A stretch of 64,000 nt of DNA from CBDFLD01 sp965249005. Lineage in GTDB: Bacteria > Acidobacteriota > UBA6911. Positions 53,034-61,537 of the stretch are shown in pieces; positions within the stretch are counted from its first letter, which is position 1, and every line of letters starts with the position of its first letter. The position numbers and the translations under genes were made by a program. Below the pieces are notes generated by a model. The model searched no databases and was not told where the DNA came from. It saw only the letters and a program-made list of their open reading frames with translations. The stretch is taken from assembly GCA_965249005.1 (NCBI GenBank), contig CBDFLD010000015.1, forward strand, positions 62,001-126,000, read 5' to 3'.

Positions 53034-53990
53034 TTAGTGATGGACTCGCACTTCACCGTCTCCCGCAACCTCCGCGCGGATCGATCGATTGAATTCGAGG
53101 TTCTTTACCAAAATAACGTCCCCCAGTCGGCCGTTTTGCCTTGCTCTTCCTTGGCTGGACATATGGACGCGATGCCTGTCGTATATCACACGAACGGTAT
53201 CCCCACTGCGAACGAGATAATCCTCCCTCAAGTGCTTTGCCGTCAGAGGCTCTCCGGTCGTGAGCGCACGCCTGACGATCTTCCCGATGGCAGCCTCGAC
53301 ACTCCGAAAATGCTCTCGTCGGGGATCCTTCAAGTTGACTGCGGCCTCGGCCAGATCATCGCTCTCTAGCTTCTTTCCATACGGGACGCTCCGGCGAGCT
53401 CGCACAACGCGGGCATGGACACGTATCTGGCTCTTGATCCAAAAGGTTCGCACGGACTTTCCCGAAAGCACAGCTTCTACAGGGACAACCAGGTGACGAT
53501 ATGTGTGAGGCGGGTCCGACTTCAGGATTCGGTACGAAATATCACCATAGGGCAGGTCGATCGTTTCCAGACTACCCACAGAAACTATTTCAACCTCTGC
53601 ATCTGTCCAGGGAGTGGTCTCAACCACATAACCCTTCACAGCAGCGCGAACCTCAGCCACCTCCGGACTCCGCACACTCCGCCGGACGCGCGTACGCAAG
53701 GAACCGCGAACGTTGATCCCGGAGCCATTGAGTTTCGCACGATAAAGCACCTGCTTCGCACTCAGAACGAGAATGCGGCCCACGGCGGGAGCCTGTGCCA
53801 CAATCCGTTCGCCCAGGCTTTCCACCATCGACGAGTCGGACCCTTTCAGAAGCGCCACATCGACCAGCCGTACTTCGGATCCACGAACGGTTGCCGATTC
53901 GCGCAGAACCAACGTGATGGTTCCCGGAGCGGCACTGCCGGCGGAAACGAACCCTACAACAAGAGTTGCAACAAACAAGATCGCAGCCAA
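53034..53990 (-). CDS. flgA: P-ring assembly chaperone FlgA
   Basis: About 318 residues. A signal peptide (ILFVATLVVGFVSAGSAAPG) precedes two beta-rich domains; the C-terminal SAF/ChapFlgA part reads RVVRARRSVPYGKKLESDDLAEAAVNL and continues to GDTVRVIYDRHRVHMSSQGRARQNGRLGDVI. FlgA holds FlgI in the periplasm. The frame is open to 54287, but that part overlaps flgG; TTG 53990 behind GAGGGGAG gives a clean secreted protein and is my choice, with the 226 bases between it and flgG probably untranslated. Confidence 0.85.
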   Translation of the reverse strand: MAAILFVATLVVGFVSAGSAAPGTITLVLRESATVRGSEVRLVDVALLKGSDSSMVESLGERIVAQAPAVGRILVLSAKQVLYRAKLNGSGINVRGSLRTRVRRSVRSPEVAEVRAAVKGYVVETTPWTDAEVEIVSVGSLETIDLPYGDISYRILKSDPPHTYRHLVVPVEAVLSGKSVRTFWIKSQIRVHARVVRARRSVPYGKKLESDDLAEAAVNLKDPRREHFRSVEAAIGKIVRRALTTGEPLTAKHLREDYLVRSGDTVRVIYDRHRVHMSSQGRARQNGRLGDVILVKNLEFNRSIRAEVAGDGEVRVHH

Positions 53991-54216
53991 GCTTCGAACA
54001 CTCCCCTCACCCTCAAGGCGGAATATATGGTGTGGCGGGCGTGACAAGTCCAGGATCCGTCGAAACTTGTTCAACGGATCCTGGAGGTTATGGAAGTAGC
54101 TGAGGAGACGACAGGATATCCCTGACAAAGATCCAGGCAATGCCAGAATATCCAATCGTTGGATACTGCTGAAGGGTCTCAGGGTGAGGAGAGAGTTCAA
54201 AGCTTGGCTCATTCTC

Positions 54217-55005
54217 TTACCGAACGATACTGTTGGCCGTGTTGAACATCTCGTCGGCGGTACGCATGACTCTAGAATTCGCTTCATACGCGCGCTGCGA
54301 GACGATCATGCTGACCATCTCTTCTACAACACTTACATTAGACTGCTCGACGAAACCGGAGAGTATCGTGCCCAACCCGTTCTCCCCAGGTGTCCCCGTG
54401 ATCGGATCACCGGAGGCCTGGGTCTGAAGGAGAAGGTTCTTTCCGACATTCTGCAAACCCGCGGCATTCTGAAAGGTGGCGATTTCTACCCGTCCCACCT
54501 GCTGTGGCTCATTTTGTCCAGATTGAAGAACAGACACCGTGCCATCGGCTCCGATCGTGATGCCGATTTGGTCAGGCGGAATCGTTAGCTGCGGCTCCAG
54601 CAGGTCGCCATCAGCCGTCACCAGATTCCCATCCCTGTTGAGATGGAAGCTTCCGTTTCTTGTATAGGCGGTCTGCCCATTCGTCAGCTGCACCTGGAAG
54701 AATCCCAGTCCTTCGATGGCCATGTCTAGCGGGTTGCCGGTCGACGCAAAATCCCCCAGTGTGAGTATCATCTCTGTCGCGACCGGTCTGGTTCCAAGTC
54801 CAACCTGCAAACCGGCTCCGATCTCCGTGCTCGCCGTGTTGGAAGCCCCCGCTATTCGAACGGTCTGATAGAGCAAGTCTTGAAAATGGGCTCTACGCTG
54901 TTTGAATCCGCCAGTATTGATATTCGCAAGATTGTGAGCGATGGTATCTATGTTGAGCTGTTGAGCCTCCATACCGCTGGCGGCAGTGTAAAGAGCGCGT
55001 AGCAT
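54217..55005 (-). CDS. flgG: Flagellar distal rod protein FlgG
   Basis: 262 residues, the usual FlgG length. MLRALYTAASGMEAQQLNIDTIAHNLANINTGGFK and the C-terminal SNVSVVEEMVSMIVSQRAYEANSRVMRTADEM are hallmark rod-protein helices. It builds the distal rod that passes through the P- and L-rings encoded downstream. Nine bases after flgF. Confidence 0.96.
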   Translation of the reverse strand: MLRALYTAASGMEAQQLNIDTIAHNLANINTGGFKQRRAHFQDLLYQTVRIAGASNTASTEIGAGLQVGLGTRPVATEMILTLGDFASTGNPLDMAIEGLGFFQVQLTNGQTAYTRNGSFHLNRDGNLVTADGDLLEPQLTIPPDQIGITIGADGTVSVLQSGQNEPQQVGRVEIATFQNAAGLQNVGKNLLLQTQASGDPITGTPGENGLGTILSGFVEQSNVSVVEEMVSMIVSQRAYEANSRVMRTADEMFNTANSIVR

Positions 55006-55013
55006 AAGATCTC

Positions 55014-55751
55014 CTAACGGCTGAGCCGTTCGATTGATTTCGAGTTTACGTCGTGCATCAGGAGGTTGATGCCCTTTTGCATCGCCTCGAATTGGCGCAG
55101 GACTCCGATCATCTGCACTGTGGCCGCCACTGGATTCACGTTCGATTGCTCCAGGGAGCCTTGTCTAATCTTGATGCCAGGTGTGGACTTTGGCGAACCA
55201 CTGTCCTTTCCCGGCAAAAACAGGGAGTTCCCTTCTTTCTGGAGAGTCAAAGGATTGTCGAACGTGACAAGTTTCAGTCGGTCGACGGCAACACCGTTGA
55301 CTGAAATGGCACCCGCGTCGCTGATTCGGATTTCCCCTGGACCCAGTTCAATAGTCCCATCCTCGCCGAGAACCGGGAGGCCATCCTGAGTCGAGAGGAC
55401 TGACTTGTCGTTCAAGGAAAGGCTTCCATTGCGAGTATACCGTTCACCTCCGGGCGCCCGAACGACCAGGAAACCGTTTCCCTCCAGGGCGACGTCGAGC
55501 GTGCGGTTCGTTGTAACCATCGAACCCTCATTCAAATTCAAGACGCCCTGCGCTAGTACCGAGTGATTGTTGATCGTGGCGTTGAGCTCGCGCGCATCCA
55601 GGGAGTCGGCCGTTCTGTTGAGCAACGTGTAAAACGCCTTCTGCTCCTTGAACCCGGGGGTATTCAGATTCGCCAGGTTGTTCGCCAGCATTTCCAGCGC
55701 GTTCATTTGAGCAGAGAGTCCGGAAAAGCCGGTATACAGTCCGCTGTTCAC
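55014..55751 (-). CDS. flgF: Flagellar proximal rod protein FlgF
   Basis: 245 residues. MNSGLYTGFSGLSAQMNALEMLANNLANLNTPGFKEQKA is the rod-protein N-terminus, and QSNVNPVAATVQMIGVLRQFEAMQKGINLL the C-terminus. It starts at GTG with GGGGAGG ten bases before. First gene of the flgF-G-A-H-I-J run, with a sigma-54 promoter about 60 bases upstream. Confidence 0.95.
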   Translation of the reverse strand: MNSGLYTGFSGLSAQMNALEMLANNLANLNTPGFKEQKAFYTLLNRTADSLDARELNATINNHSVLAQGVLNLNEGSMVTTNRTLDVALEGNGFLVVRAPGGERYTRNGSLSLNDKSVLSTQDGLPVLGEDGTIELGPGEIRISDAGAISVNGVAVDRLKLVTFDNPLTLQKEGNSLFLPGKDSGSPKSTPGIKIRQGSLEQSNVNPVAATVQMIGVLRQFEAMQKGINLLMHDVNSKSIERLSR

Positions 55752-55813
55752 GATGTCGGTGCCTCCCCAAATAACGGTGTTCTGGGTTCACTCATTGTTC
55801 TTGAAATATCAGA

Positions 55814-55829
55814 TGCAAGTTCTATGCCA
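55814..55829 (-). promoter_or_regulatory. Predicted sigma-54 (RpoN) promoter of the flgF operon
   Basis: On the minus strand TGGCATAGAACTTGCA, matching TGGCAY-N5-TTGCA. Transcription would start near 55803, about 50 bases before the flgF GTG. The 192-base gap 55752-55943 holds nothing else I can support. Confidence 0.72.
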
Positions 55830-55943
55830 GACCAGCGATCCTTTGTTTCGTGCGTCTCGCGAATGTAGGAGGAAACCGAGTAGGCAAAAAATGTCAAGTT
55901 CTCGTACCCTCCTGGTAATTCTTTCCCATCAAGACAGGCCTCT

Positions 55944-56171
55944 TCACGATACATCGCTCGCGCGATAAGACAGTGCGGCAGAGAGTTGATCCATTCCCGC
56001 GAACCGATGCTGGCTTTGGTTCGAGTAACGATAGAAGGCCTCCTGCCCTCGCTTGCTGGAGTCCCAGCGAGCCCACAAGTAAATCTCCATGAGCTCGACT
56101 CGAATGTTCCGGGCTTTCCGGCGAGCAGCGGTACTCAGGAACTTTTCGGAAATGCGCAAGAGCTCGTCCAA
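55944..56171 (-). pseudogene. Likely out-of-frame C-terminal part of the MshEN-domain gene
   Basis: This frame, open well past 56171 without any ATG or GTG, has strong coding character (GAG, CTC, CGC and TTC rich codons; ELLRISEKFLSTAARRKARN, then EIYLWARWDSSKRGQEAFYR). It lies one frame back from the MshEN gene and overlaps its end. The simplest reading is a single gene of about 250 residues (56701-55944) with one base lost between about 56200 and 56320. A separate gene starting at TTG 56171 is the alternative. Confidence 0.4.
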
Positions 56172-56701
56172 ATTGTGAAAACAGATATCAGACGACAGAT
56201 CGATCTCCTCCGACCTGTAGTTCTCCCGATGGAGTCGCTCGATCGCAGACTTGTCGCCCGAGCAATCTTGCCCGGTATCATCCGCACAACCCCTCGACTC
56301 GCGCGAACGTCTGCTATGTTGAGCACCGGAATGCCAAACTGTTTTGACAGTGCGATCGTAATATGATGTTCAGGTAGGAAACCGAGTTTTTGCAGCCACT
56401 CACCAATGAGCCCGTATCCTGTCTCTTGCTGCGCTCGAAGTGCGGAGGCAAGCTGCCTGGAGCTGATCGCTCCGTTCTGAACCAGAATCGTTCCAAGCTT
56501 CGGCCGGCGAACGCCTCCGACCCCATCGGTGTGAAACCGTCTCCAGCGGGAAGCCAGAACTTCATTAACATCGGCCTCCATGCAATGAAGACTGCAGTAC
56601 GAAGAGCCGTCAAAGCGCGGAACCCGTCGCGTGCCTCCCCAAAACGTCATTTGGGGAAAGAGCTGAAGACATCCGCGACGCCGGCAACTACGCTTGCGCA
56701 T
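56135..56701 (-). CDS. MshEN (type II secretion GspE N-terminal-like) domain protein, possibly frameshifted
   Basis: 188 residues as read. A Cys-rich start (CRRRGC, later YCSLHC, perhaps a zinc site) is followed by the helical MshEN fold: PKLGTILVQNGAISSRQLASALRAQQETGYGLIGEWLQKLGFL, with EHHITIALSKQFGIPVLNIADV and MIPGKIARA. MshEN modules bind cyclic di-GMP in some proteins, and this one is flanked by motility genes. The sequence after about residue 150 (RSSDSIGRTTGRRRSICR) loses domain likeness, and good coding continues one frame back. It overlaps the DUF2802 gene by 14 bases. Confidence 0.65.
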   Translation of the reverse strand: MRKRSCRRRGCLQLFPQMTFWGGTRRVPRFDGSSYCSLHCMEADVNEVLASRWRRFHTDGVGGVRRPKLGTILVQNGAISSRQLASALRAQQETGYGLIGEWLQKLGFLPEHHITIALSKQFGIPVLNIADVRASRGVVRMIPGKIARATSLRSSDSIGRTTGRRRSICRLISVFTIWTSSCAFPKSS

Positions 56702-57143
56702 AATTTCTGCCGCCTTCTCCGACGCTCGCCAATCTCGGGTCGCTCCGATCTCCGTACTTGCGGAGGGTCAACGTCAATTCGACTTCGCCTCTGGGGATTT
56801 TCAGCCGCCTGGCTATCTCTCCAACCTCCATGCCCTTTCGCGCAAGCACCAAAATATTGTGCCGACGATCAAGAGACGTCCGGGACTCCGAAACGGGAGT
56901 CGTCATGTCCGTCATTCTTTCCTCGATGTCCTCTATGTTCCCCGTCAGCCTCCGGTAAGCTTTGACCTGATGTTCGGCCATCTTCAAGAGCGTTTCCGAG
57001 ACATCCCGTAGCTCCTTCTCCAGTGCCTTCACCTTTCGCCTCCACCGCCGAACATAGTAGTAGGAGACTCCTCCACAAGCCGGGAGAACGAGCAGTACAA
57101 AGATTCCGATCAAGAGAATCAAGACCGCGGAATTATTTAGCAT
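56688..57143 (-). CDS. DUF2802 membrane-anchored protein
   Basis: 151 residues. One N-terminal membrane helix (AVLILLIGIFVLLVLPACGGV) leads into a basic coiled coil (WRRKVKALEKELRDVSETLLKM) and a C-terminal helix-turn-helix-like motif (HNILVLARKGMEVGEIARRLKIPRGEVELTLTLRKY), the DUF2802 pattern found in flagellar and polar loci of proteobacteria. Function is not known. ATG 57143 follows GGAGGGGCTCTC. It lies between an HDOD gene and the MshEN gene. Confidence 0.8.
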   Translation of the reverse strand: MLNNSAVLILLIGIFVLLVLPACGGVSYYYVRRWRRKVKALEKELRDVSETLLKMAEHQVKAYRRLTGNIEDIEERMTDMTTPVSESRTSLDRRHNILVLARKGMEVGEIARRLKIPRGEVELTLTLRKYGDRSDPRLASVGEGGRNYAQA

Positions 57144-57183
57144 GAGAGCCCCTCCGAACAGAGATGGATTCAAGAATGCGGAA

Positions 57184-58068
57184 TCAAGAGGGCAATCCCT
57201 CAACCATCTTTGGGTCTAACTCCTCGATTAGGCCATTCATCGCCGCTTCATCAAGGCCCAGATATTCCGCGGAAGGCTGCTTTGCGAGCTCGAGCTCTCC
57301 GTCCCGCTCGAACCCAACCTCCCTTTTCACCATGATGAGATTTCCCAGATTCACTATAGCCGCGAGTTTCGTATGAACCGGGGCTGCAAGAGGATCGTGA
57401 TGATAGAGAATCGCCTCGGCAAGCTGCTGCGGGAAGTTCCACTTCGCAGAAAGAACTGCTCCGACGTGAGCGTGACTGTAGCCGAACAGCTCCAGCTCCG
57501 CTTCCACAAACGTGCCTCGTCCGGCATACACGGTGCTAACGATCTCCGCGTATTCCTGAGACCTATTCTTGGACAATACAACCTTGCCCATATCGTGTAT
57601 CAGGCCACACAAGAACGCCTCCTCGGGACTGGGATATCGAACTCGCTCGGCTACGATGCGGGCTGCAATAGCTGCGCCCCAAGAGTGGTCGCCGAGCAGT
57701 TTGGACTCCAGATCCTTCGCGCGGACAGAGTTAAAGAGGTGCTGAAGAGAAGTGCCCAGAACAACCGAACGTACTGTCTCCATTCCCAAGATCGCCACGG
57801 CATGAGACACGGTGGATACCTCGCGCTGAAGGCAGTACATGGCCGAGTTGACCACTTTTAGGATCTTCGTAGTCAAAGCCTGATCTTGAGAAATAAGTTT
57901 CTGGACGTCCTTGGCTGAAGCGTCCGGATCACGGCTCAATTCGAGAATCTGCATCGCAATCGCGGGCAAAGGAGGCAGATCACCGACGTTGCCTGCGATC
58001 TTGGTAAGGTCCGTGACCACTTCGGGAGCCTCGTTTTCTGCGACGGGAGTCTGGGTTGTCTCTGTCAT
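57184..58068 (-). CDS. HDOD-domain protein (second copy)
   Basis: 294 residues. LPPLPAIAMQILELSRDPDA, LTTKILKVVNSAMYCLQREVSTVSHAVAILGMETVRSVVLGTSL and LCGLIHDMGKVVLSKN form an HDOD domain; HHDPLAAPVHTKLAAIVNLGN follows. It resembles the 43.6-44.4 kb gene in plan but not closely in sequence. Ten bases after fliN, so co-expressed with the switch proteins and perhaps part of motility signalling. Confidence 0.88.
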   Translation of the reverse strand: MTETTQTPVAENEAPEVVTDLTKIAGNVGDLPPLPAIAMQILELSRDPDASAKDVQKLISQDQALTTKILKVVNSAMYCLQREVSTVSHAVAILGMETVRSVVLGTSLQHLFNSVRAKDLESKLLGDHSWGAAIAARIVAERVRYPSPEEAFLCGLIHDMGKVVLSKNRSQEYAEIVSTVYAGRGTFVEAELELFGYSHAHVGAVLSAKWNFPQQLAEAILYHHDPLAAPVHTKLAAIVNLGNLIMVKREVGFERDGELELAKQPSAEYLGLDEAAMNGLIEELDPKMVEGLPS

Positions 58069-58077
58069 AGTCTTTTC

Positions 58078-59076
58078 CTACTGGGCCAAAGAGCGAATTC
58101 GGTCTGCCGTACTCTCGACTTCCCTGATTCGAACACCGTAGTTGCCGTCCACCATGACGACCTCGCCTCGGGCTACAGTCTTTTGATTTACAATGATTGT
58201 CACAGGATCGTTCACGGATTTATTCAATTCGATCACCGACCCAACACCTAGCTTCAAAATATCCCTCAAGGGCATCTCCGCCTCTCCAAAGGAAACCGAA
58301 ATGGGCAGCTCTACATCCAGAATAAGATCGATGTTCCAGGACGACGAGTCTCGGACGGGGCCCGACGCTTCAGCGAACTCCAAGGTTTCGGGAGTCGAAG
58401 GACTGTCTTCCTTCCCACGGGCATCACCAGCATCGCTGCTCGATGCCACGTCCTCAACGGTCGAGGTTGAAACATAACCGGGCAACAACTCGCGGAGCGA
58501 CGCCAGCAGTTCTTCATGAACAAGAAAATGTAAGCTGACATCGAACGTTGATTCCGCCACAACTCGAAATGTCATCCGGTATCCAGACTCGTAGGATTCG
58601 CGGAGGGCATCCATTGCCTTTGCCGGATCATCACTCCCCACCAGCTCAGGAGGAGCGGAATCGATCTTCTTCTCAAAACGTCTCGCGAACTCCCGATTCG
58701 CCCCCTGGACCACCTTCCCGAGAAACTCGGAGTAGAGCTCTTTGACTTCAGCCGATATCGTTCCATCGGACTTGTCTTCGATGCCCGAAAGAAATTCTCC
58801 TAGATGGGTAGTGGTTGAGCGCGAGGCCAGGGACACAACGGTCCCAATAATTCCGCTGAAATAGTGAACTTCAAAACCCAGAGTTCCTTCCCCCAGTTCA
58901 TCCAGCACTGCGCCCAGACTCAACTTCTGTAGCGCTTGGGACTCAACCGCGATCCCCCTGCTACGGACAGCAACCACAGCTTCCGTTAGGCCTGCTTCAA
59001 AACAAATCGCCAGGCTTTCGAGAACTCGCTCACGTTCAGAAATATCAATACTTGGAACCGATCCCGCCACGGTCAC
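58078..59076 (-). CDS. fliN: Flagellar motor switch protein FliN/FliY
   Basis: 332 residues. The last 80 are the SpoA/FliN domain (DLILDVELPISVSFGEAEMPLRDILKLGVGSVIELNKSVNDPVTIIVNQKTVARGEVVMVDGNYGVRI). The N-terminal 230 residues form an alpha/beta region with repeated motifs (FEVHYFSGIIGTVVSLA, YRMTFRVVAESTFDVSLHFLV) that resembles a CheC/FliY-type or degenerate duplicated domain. It is a C-ring component that binds FliM and export chaperones. Its ribosome site GAGGTG and GTG starts originally lay about 20 bases after the fliM stop; an IS element now separates the two. Confidence 0.9.
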   Translation of the reverse strand: MTVAGSVPSIDISERERVLESLAICFEAGLTEAVVAVRSRGIAVESQALQKLSLGAVLDELGEGTLGFEVHYFSGIIGTVVSLASRSTTTHLGEFLSGIEDKSDGTISAEVKELYSEFLGKVVQGANREFARRFEKKIDSAPPELVGSDDPAKAMDALRESYESGYRMTFRVVAESTFDVSLHFLVHEELLASLRELLPGYVSTSTVEDVASSSDAGDARGKEDSPSTPETLEFAEASGPVRDSSSWNIDLILDVELPISVSFGEAEMPLRDILKLGVGSVIELNKSVNDPVTIIVNQKTVARGEVVMVDGNYGVRIREVESTADRIRSLAQ

Positions 59077-59097
59077 CTCGTTGGCACTTTTATTCGC

Positions 59098-60492
59098 CTA
59101 GCAGCCCGTGGCTAAAACCGGATGGAGCACAGATCCACGGACAACGATGATCCTGGTGCATACTGGATGGAATTCATCTACAGATGTCTTCCTCGGCCAA
59201 AAAGTGGCCGAGATCGACCTCGACCATCTGAAAAAGGCCAAGATACGCGTCAGAAAGGCGCAGAGACGCCCCTGCAGACTCCGCGGCGTGCCCACGCCAT
59301 ACAGCTGTCGCATCAGCAGTCCGAGATTCAATGCACCGACATGAAGCAGCAACCGTTTGAGGATGTTCGGATGCCCTCGCAGGTATACCCGCCGCATTGC
59401 ACCTGTTTCATAGAGGTGTGCACAAGGTCGTTCCAGTCGTTCTCCCCGTTGGCGAAGCAGGCGCTTTCCCCGTTCTCCTCGGATACGTCTACGATTTCGG
59501 TACACGGCATCCCGCGCACGGGTGTTCCCGTGCCACCGCCGTTTACCCCGCTTTGGTTCGGAAATGTAGCTTCGGATCTCCAGTTGCTCGAGATCTTCTA
59601 CCAGTTGCGTGCTGTGATATCCCTTGTCGGTCACAAGCTCCTGCAGTCTATCGCTTTCAGGCAGCACACCCTCGAGTTGTTCGGCCGCTTCAATGAGCGT
59701 CTTCTTGATCGTCGTCGTATCGCCCTGGTTGGCTCCCTGAACCGTGATGCCAACCACCGCTCCGGTTTCCAGATCCACGGCGTGTTCGGCCTTGTGAGCC
59801 AGATGCGTGCGGCCGTCCTTCATCTTGGTGATGCGGGCGTCCGGATCCTGCGGGTGCTGCCAGTCATCGTTGGAACCCTTCTTCGGCCGCTTGCGATCTA
59901 TGCGCGCCAGATCCTCCCGGGTCGGTGTCTCAATACCCGATTCCTGTGCCAGTTTCGTCAAGTAGGTCTCGTAACTGTCTCCGGTATCCCGCCGTACAAT
60001 GCTGCGCAAAGCCGCGTTGGCTTCCAGAGTGGTCGCATCCACCCCGAGGGTCTTGCCCTTCACCAGGTCCGCCTCAGCGAGCCGGCTCAGGATCCAGGCA
60101 AAGACTGCGCTATGCGTCTCCACATCCATGCGCCGTCGCGTGCGGGAGATCGTCGAATGATCCGACGGATCCTCGCCCCACTCGAGTCCCAAGAACCCGC
60201 GCAGGCTCAGCGAATCGGCAGCACGCCAGGCGATAGCTCGCTCCGAATCCAGTCCCTCGAAGTATCCGATCATCAAAAGACGGAAGTATCGACCAGGTGC
60301 CAGACTTGGGCGACCCATCTTGGGTGCATAAAAACACGCACATCGCTGCTCGACAAACTCGTCAAACCCGGCTTCGTCGAGCACCTGATTCAATCGCTGG
60401 TAGAAAGGGTGGGATGCACTCCTGGGGAGATGTTGAGTCGGCACCCACATGCTTTTCTGCTTCGACTTGCGTTTCTTTTTTCCCATGGCCAT
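59098..60492 (-). CDS. IS transposase (DDE, DUF772-type N-terminus)
   Basis: 464 residues. The N-terminal helical region (MGRPSLAPGRYFRLLMIGYFEGLDSERAIAWRAADSLSLRGFL) is the DUF772 domain of IS5/IS1182-type transposases. The RNase H fold has its first catalytic aspartate in TLGVDATTLEANAA, the second in LVTDKGYHSTQL, and the acidic residue near YISEPKRGKR. A basic C-terminal region follows. The frame is intact, so the element may be active. The TAG stop is made by the flanking CTAG: the element supplies only the reading frame up to TGC. Confidence 0.9.
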   Translation of the reverse strand: MAMGKKKRKSKQKSMWVPTQHLPRSASHPFYQRLNQVLDEAGFDEFVEQRCACFYAPKMGRPSLAPGRYFRLLMIGYFEGLDSERAIAWRAADSLSLRGFLGLEWGEDPSDHSTISRTRRRMDVETHSAVFAWILSRLAEADLVKGKTLGVDATTLEANAALRSIVRRDTGDSYETYLTKLAQESGIETPTREDLARIDRKRPKKGSNDDWQHPQDPDARITKMKDGRTHLAHKAEHAVDLETGAVVGITVQGANQGDTTTIKKTLIEAAEQLEGVLPESDRLQELVTDKGYHSTQLVEDLEQLEIRSYISEPKRGKRRWHGNTRARDAVYRNRRRIRGERGKRLLRQRGERLERPCAHLYETGAMRRVYLRGHPNILKRLLLHVGALNLGLLMRQLYGVGTPRSLQGRLCAFLTRILAFFRWSRSISATFWPRKTSVDEFHPVCTRIIVVRGSVLHPVLATGC

Positions 60493-60571
60493 GCGTCGAT
60501 TTTAGTCGAAGCGCAGTAGAGAGTCGATTGCGAACAAAAGGATTTACCAGACTTTTACCACGGACTGCTAG
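59098..60571 (-). mobile_element. Insertion sequence (DDE transposase, IS1182/IS5-like) inserted at the 3' end of fliM
   Basis: The element body is 59102-60567 (1466 bases). Terminal inverted repeats are CAGTCCGTGGTAAAA (minus strand, from 60567 inward) and CAGCCCGTGGCTAAAA (plus strand, from 59102). Both ends are flanked by CTAG (59098-59101 and 60568-60571), read as a four-base target duplication. Removing the element and one CTAG restores fliM ending GAG AAC CTA GGC GAA TAA, 21 bases before fliN. It carries one transposase gene and no passenger. Family assignment is by transposase likeness only. Confidence 0.85.
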
Positions 60572-61531
60572 GTTCTCTATGATTTCAAATGACCTCTTGC
60601 CCCTCTTCAACATGACGCTACCGGAGAATTTCGGCACGCCGTTGACACACAGGCTCAGAGGGTCATCTATGCGATGGTTGAGTTGAATCGTGTCCCCGAC
60701 GGATACGTTCAATAGGTCCGCAACCGTAAAATGATTGTCGCTTACTACGGCCCGGAGCGACATGCGCGCCGGATGCAAGAGCCTTAGAACCTTCTTCGCG
60801 TCACTCCCGACTAATCGTTTGTTTCTGGCATTCCATTGTTGATCGAAACGGTTTCGAATGACCTTGAGCATTCTGGAGGGGATCGACACGTTCATCATTC
60901 CGGAGTTGTCCGCCAGTTTCACTTCGAAGCAGACAGCCACCACTGTCTCGGCCGGAGAAACGATCTGAAACATTTGAGGCTTGGTCCCGGACCCTTCCAG
61001 GCTCAGCTCCATTTCCATCACCGGCCTCCATGCATCCCGAAGGTCGCGCATCGCCAATCGAATGACCGCGTCGATGATGTTCATCTCGATCTCGGTGAGG
61101 TTTCGGTCCCCAACCAGGCCTTCTCCTGTCCCACCCAGGAGAATATCGATCATGGGGAACACGATCGACGGATTGATCTCCAAAGCCATATTCGCATCCA
61201 TCGGTCGCATCCCGAGGCTGGAAAAAAGCGTGGGATCGGGGAGCAACTTCAGGAATTCTGCGTACGCAACCTGGTCAATCGATATCAAATTGACCTGGAC
61301 AAATGCGCGTAGGTACGCGGAGAGTGAGGAGGAGAGATTTCGGCTAAAATAATCATGTAGCAGCGTCAACGAGCGTATCTGATCCTGAGAGATACGATCC
61401 GCACGGTGAAAATCGTAGTTTATGACCTTGCGCGCGTCGCCGCCCTGTTCGCTCGCCTCGAGGTCCAAGTCCTCGGACGACATGGCAGAAAACAGGGCGT
61501 TGATTTCATCTTGGGATAGAATCTTTTCCAT
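60362..61531 (-). CDS. fliM: Flagellar motor switch protein FliM, C-terminus altered by IS insertion
   Basis: 389 residues as read. ILSQDEINALFSAM at the N-terminus is the CheY-P-binding peptide (usually LSQxEIDALL), followed by the middle CheC-like domain (SLTLLHDYFSRNLSSSLSAYLR, LEINPSIVFPMIDILLGG) and the C-terminal SpoA domain (VGDTIQLNHRIDDPLSLCVNGVPKFSG). Residue 320 (Asn) is the last before the IS; the native end was probably LGE and stop, 323 residues. The frame instead runs 68 residues into the element (AVRGKSLVNP onward), overlapping the transposase N-terminal coding region. The core switch domains are complete, so function may survive, but expression of fliN downstream is separated from fliM. 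Confidence 0.92.
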   Translation of the reverse strand: MEKILSQDEINALFSAMSSEDLDLEASEQGGDARKVINYDFHRADRISQDQIRSLTLLHDYFSRNLSSSLSAYLRAFVQVNLISIDQVAYAEFLKLLPDPTLFSSLGMRPMDANMALEINPSIVFPMIDILLGGTGEGLVGDRNLTEIEMNIIDAVIRLAMRDLRDAWRPVMEMELSLEGSGTKPQMFQIVSPAETVVAVCFEVKLADNSGMMNVSIPSRMLKVIRNRFDQQWNARNKRLVGSDAKKVLRLLHPARMSLRAVVSDNHFTVADLLNVSVGDTIQLNHRIDDPLSLCVNGVPKFSGSVMLKRGKRSFEIIENLAVRGKSLVNPFVRNRLSTALRLKSTHGHGKKETQVEAEKHVGADSTSPQECIPPFLPAIESGARRSRV

Positions 61532-61537
61532 ATTGAA

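Noticed and set aside
55748..55954. 68-residue minus-strand frame upstream of flgF
   Set aside because: It contains the sigma-54 promoter of flgF and has no ribosome site; it is more likely non-coding.
59080..59096. TTGGCACTTTTATTCG as a plus-strand sigma-54 site
   Set aside because: It lacks the GC at -12 and would point into the IS, away from any gene it could serve.
59122..60519. 465-residue open frame on the plus strand across the IS
   Set aside because: It is the antisense of the transposase; the protein is low in family-like motifs and the transposase strand explains the region fully.
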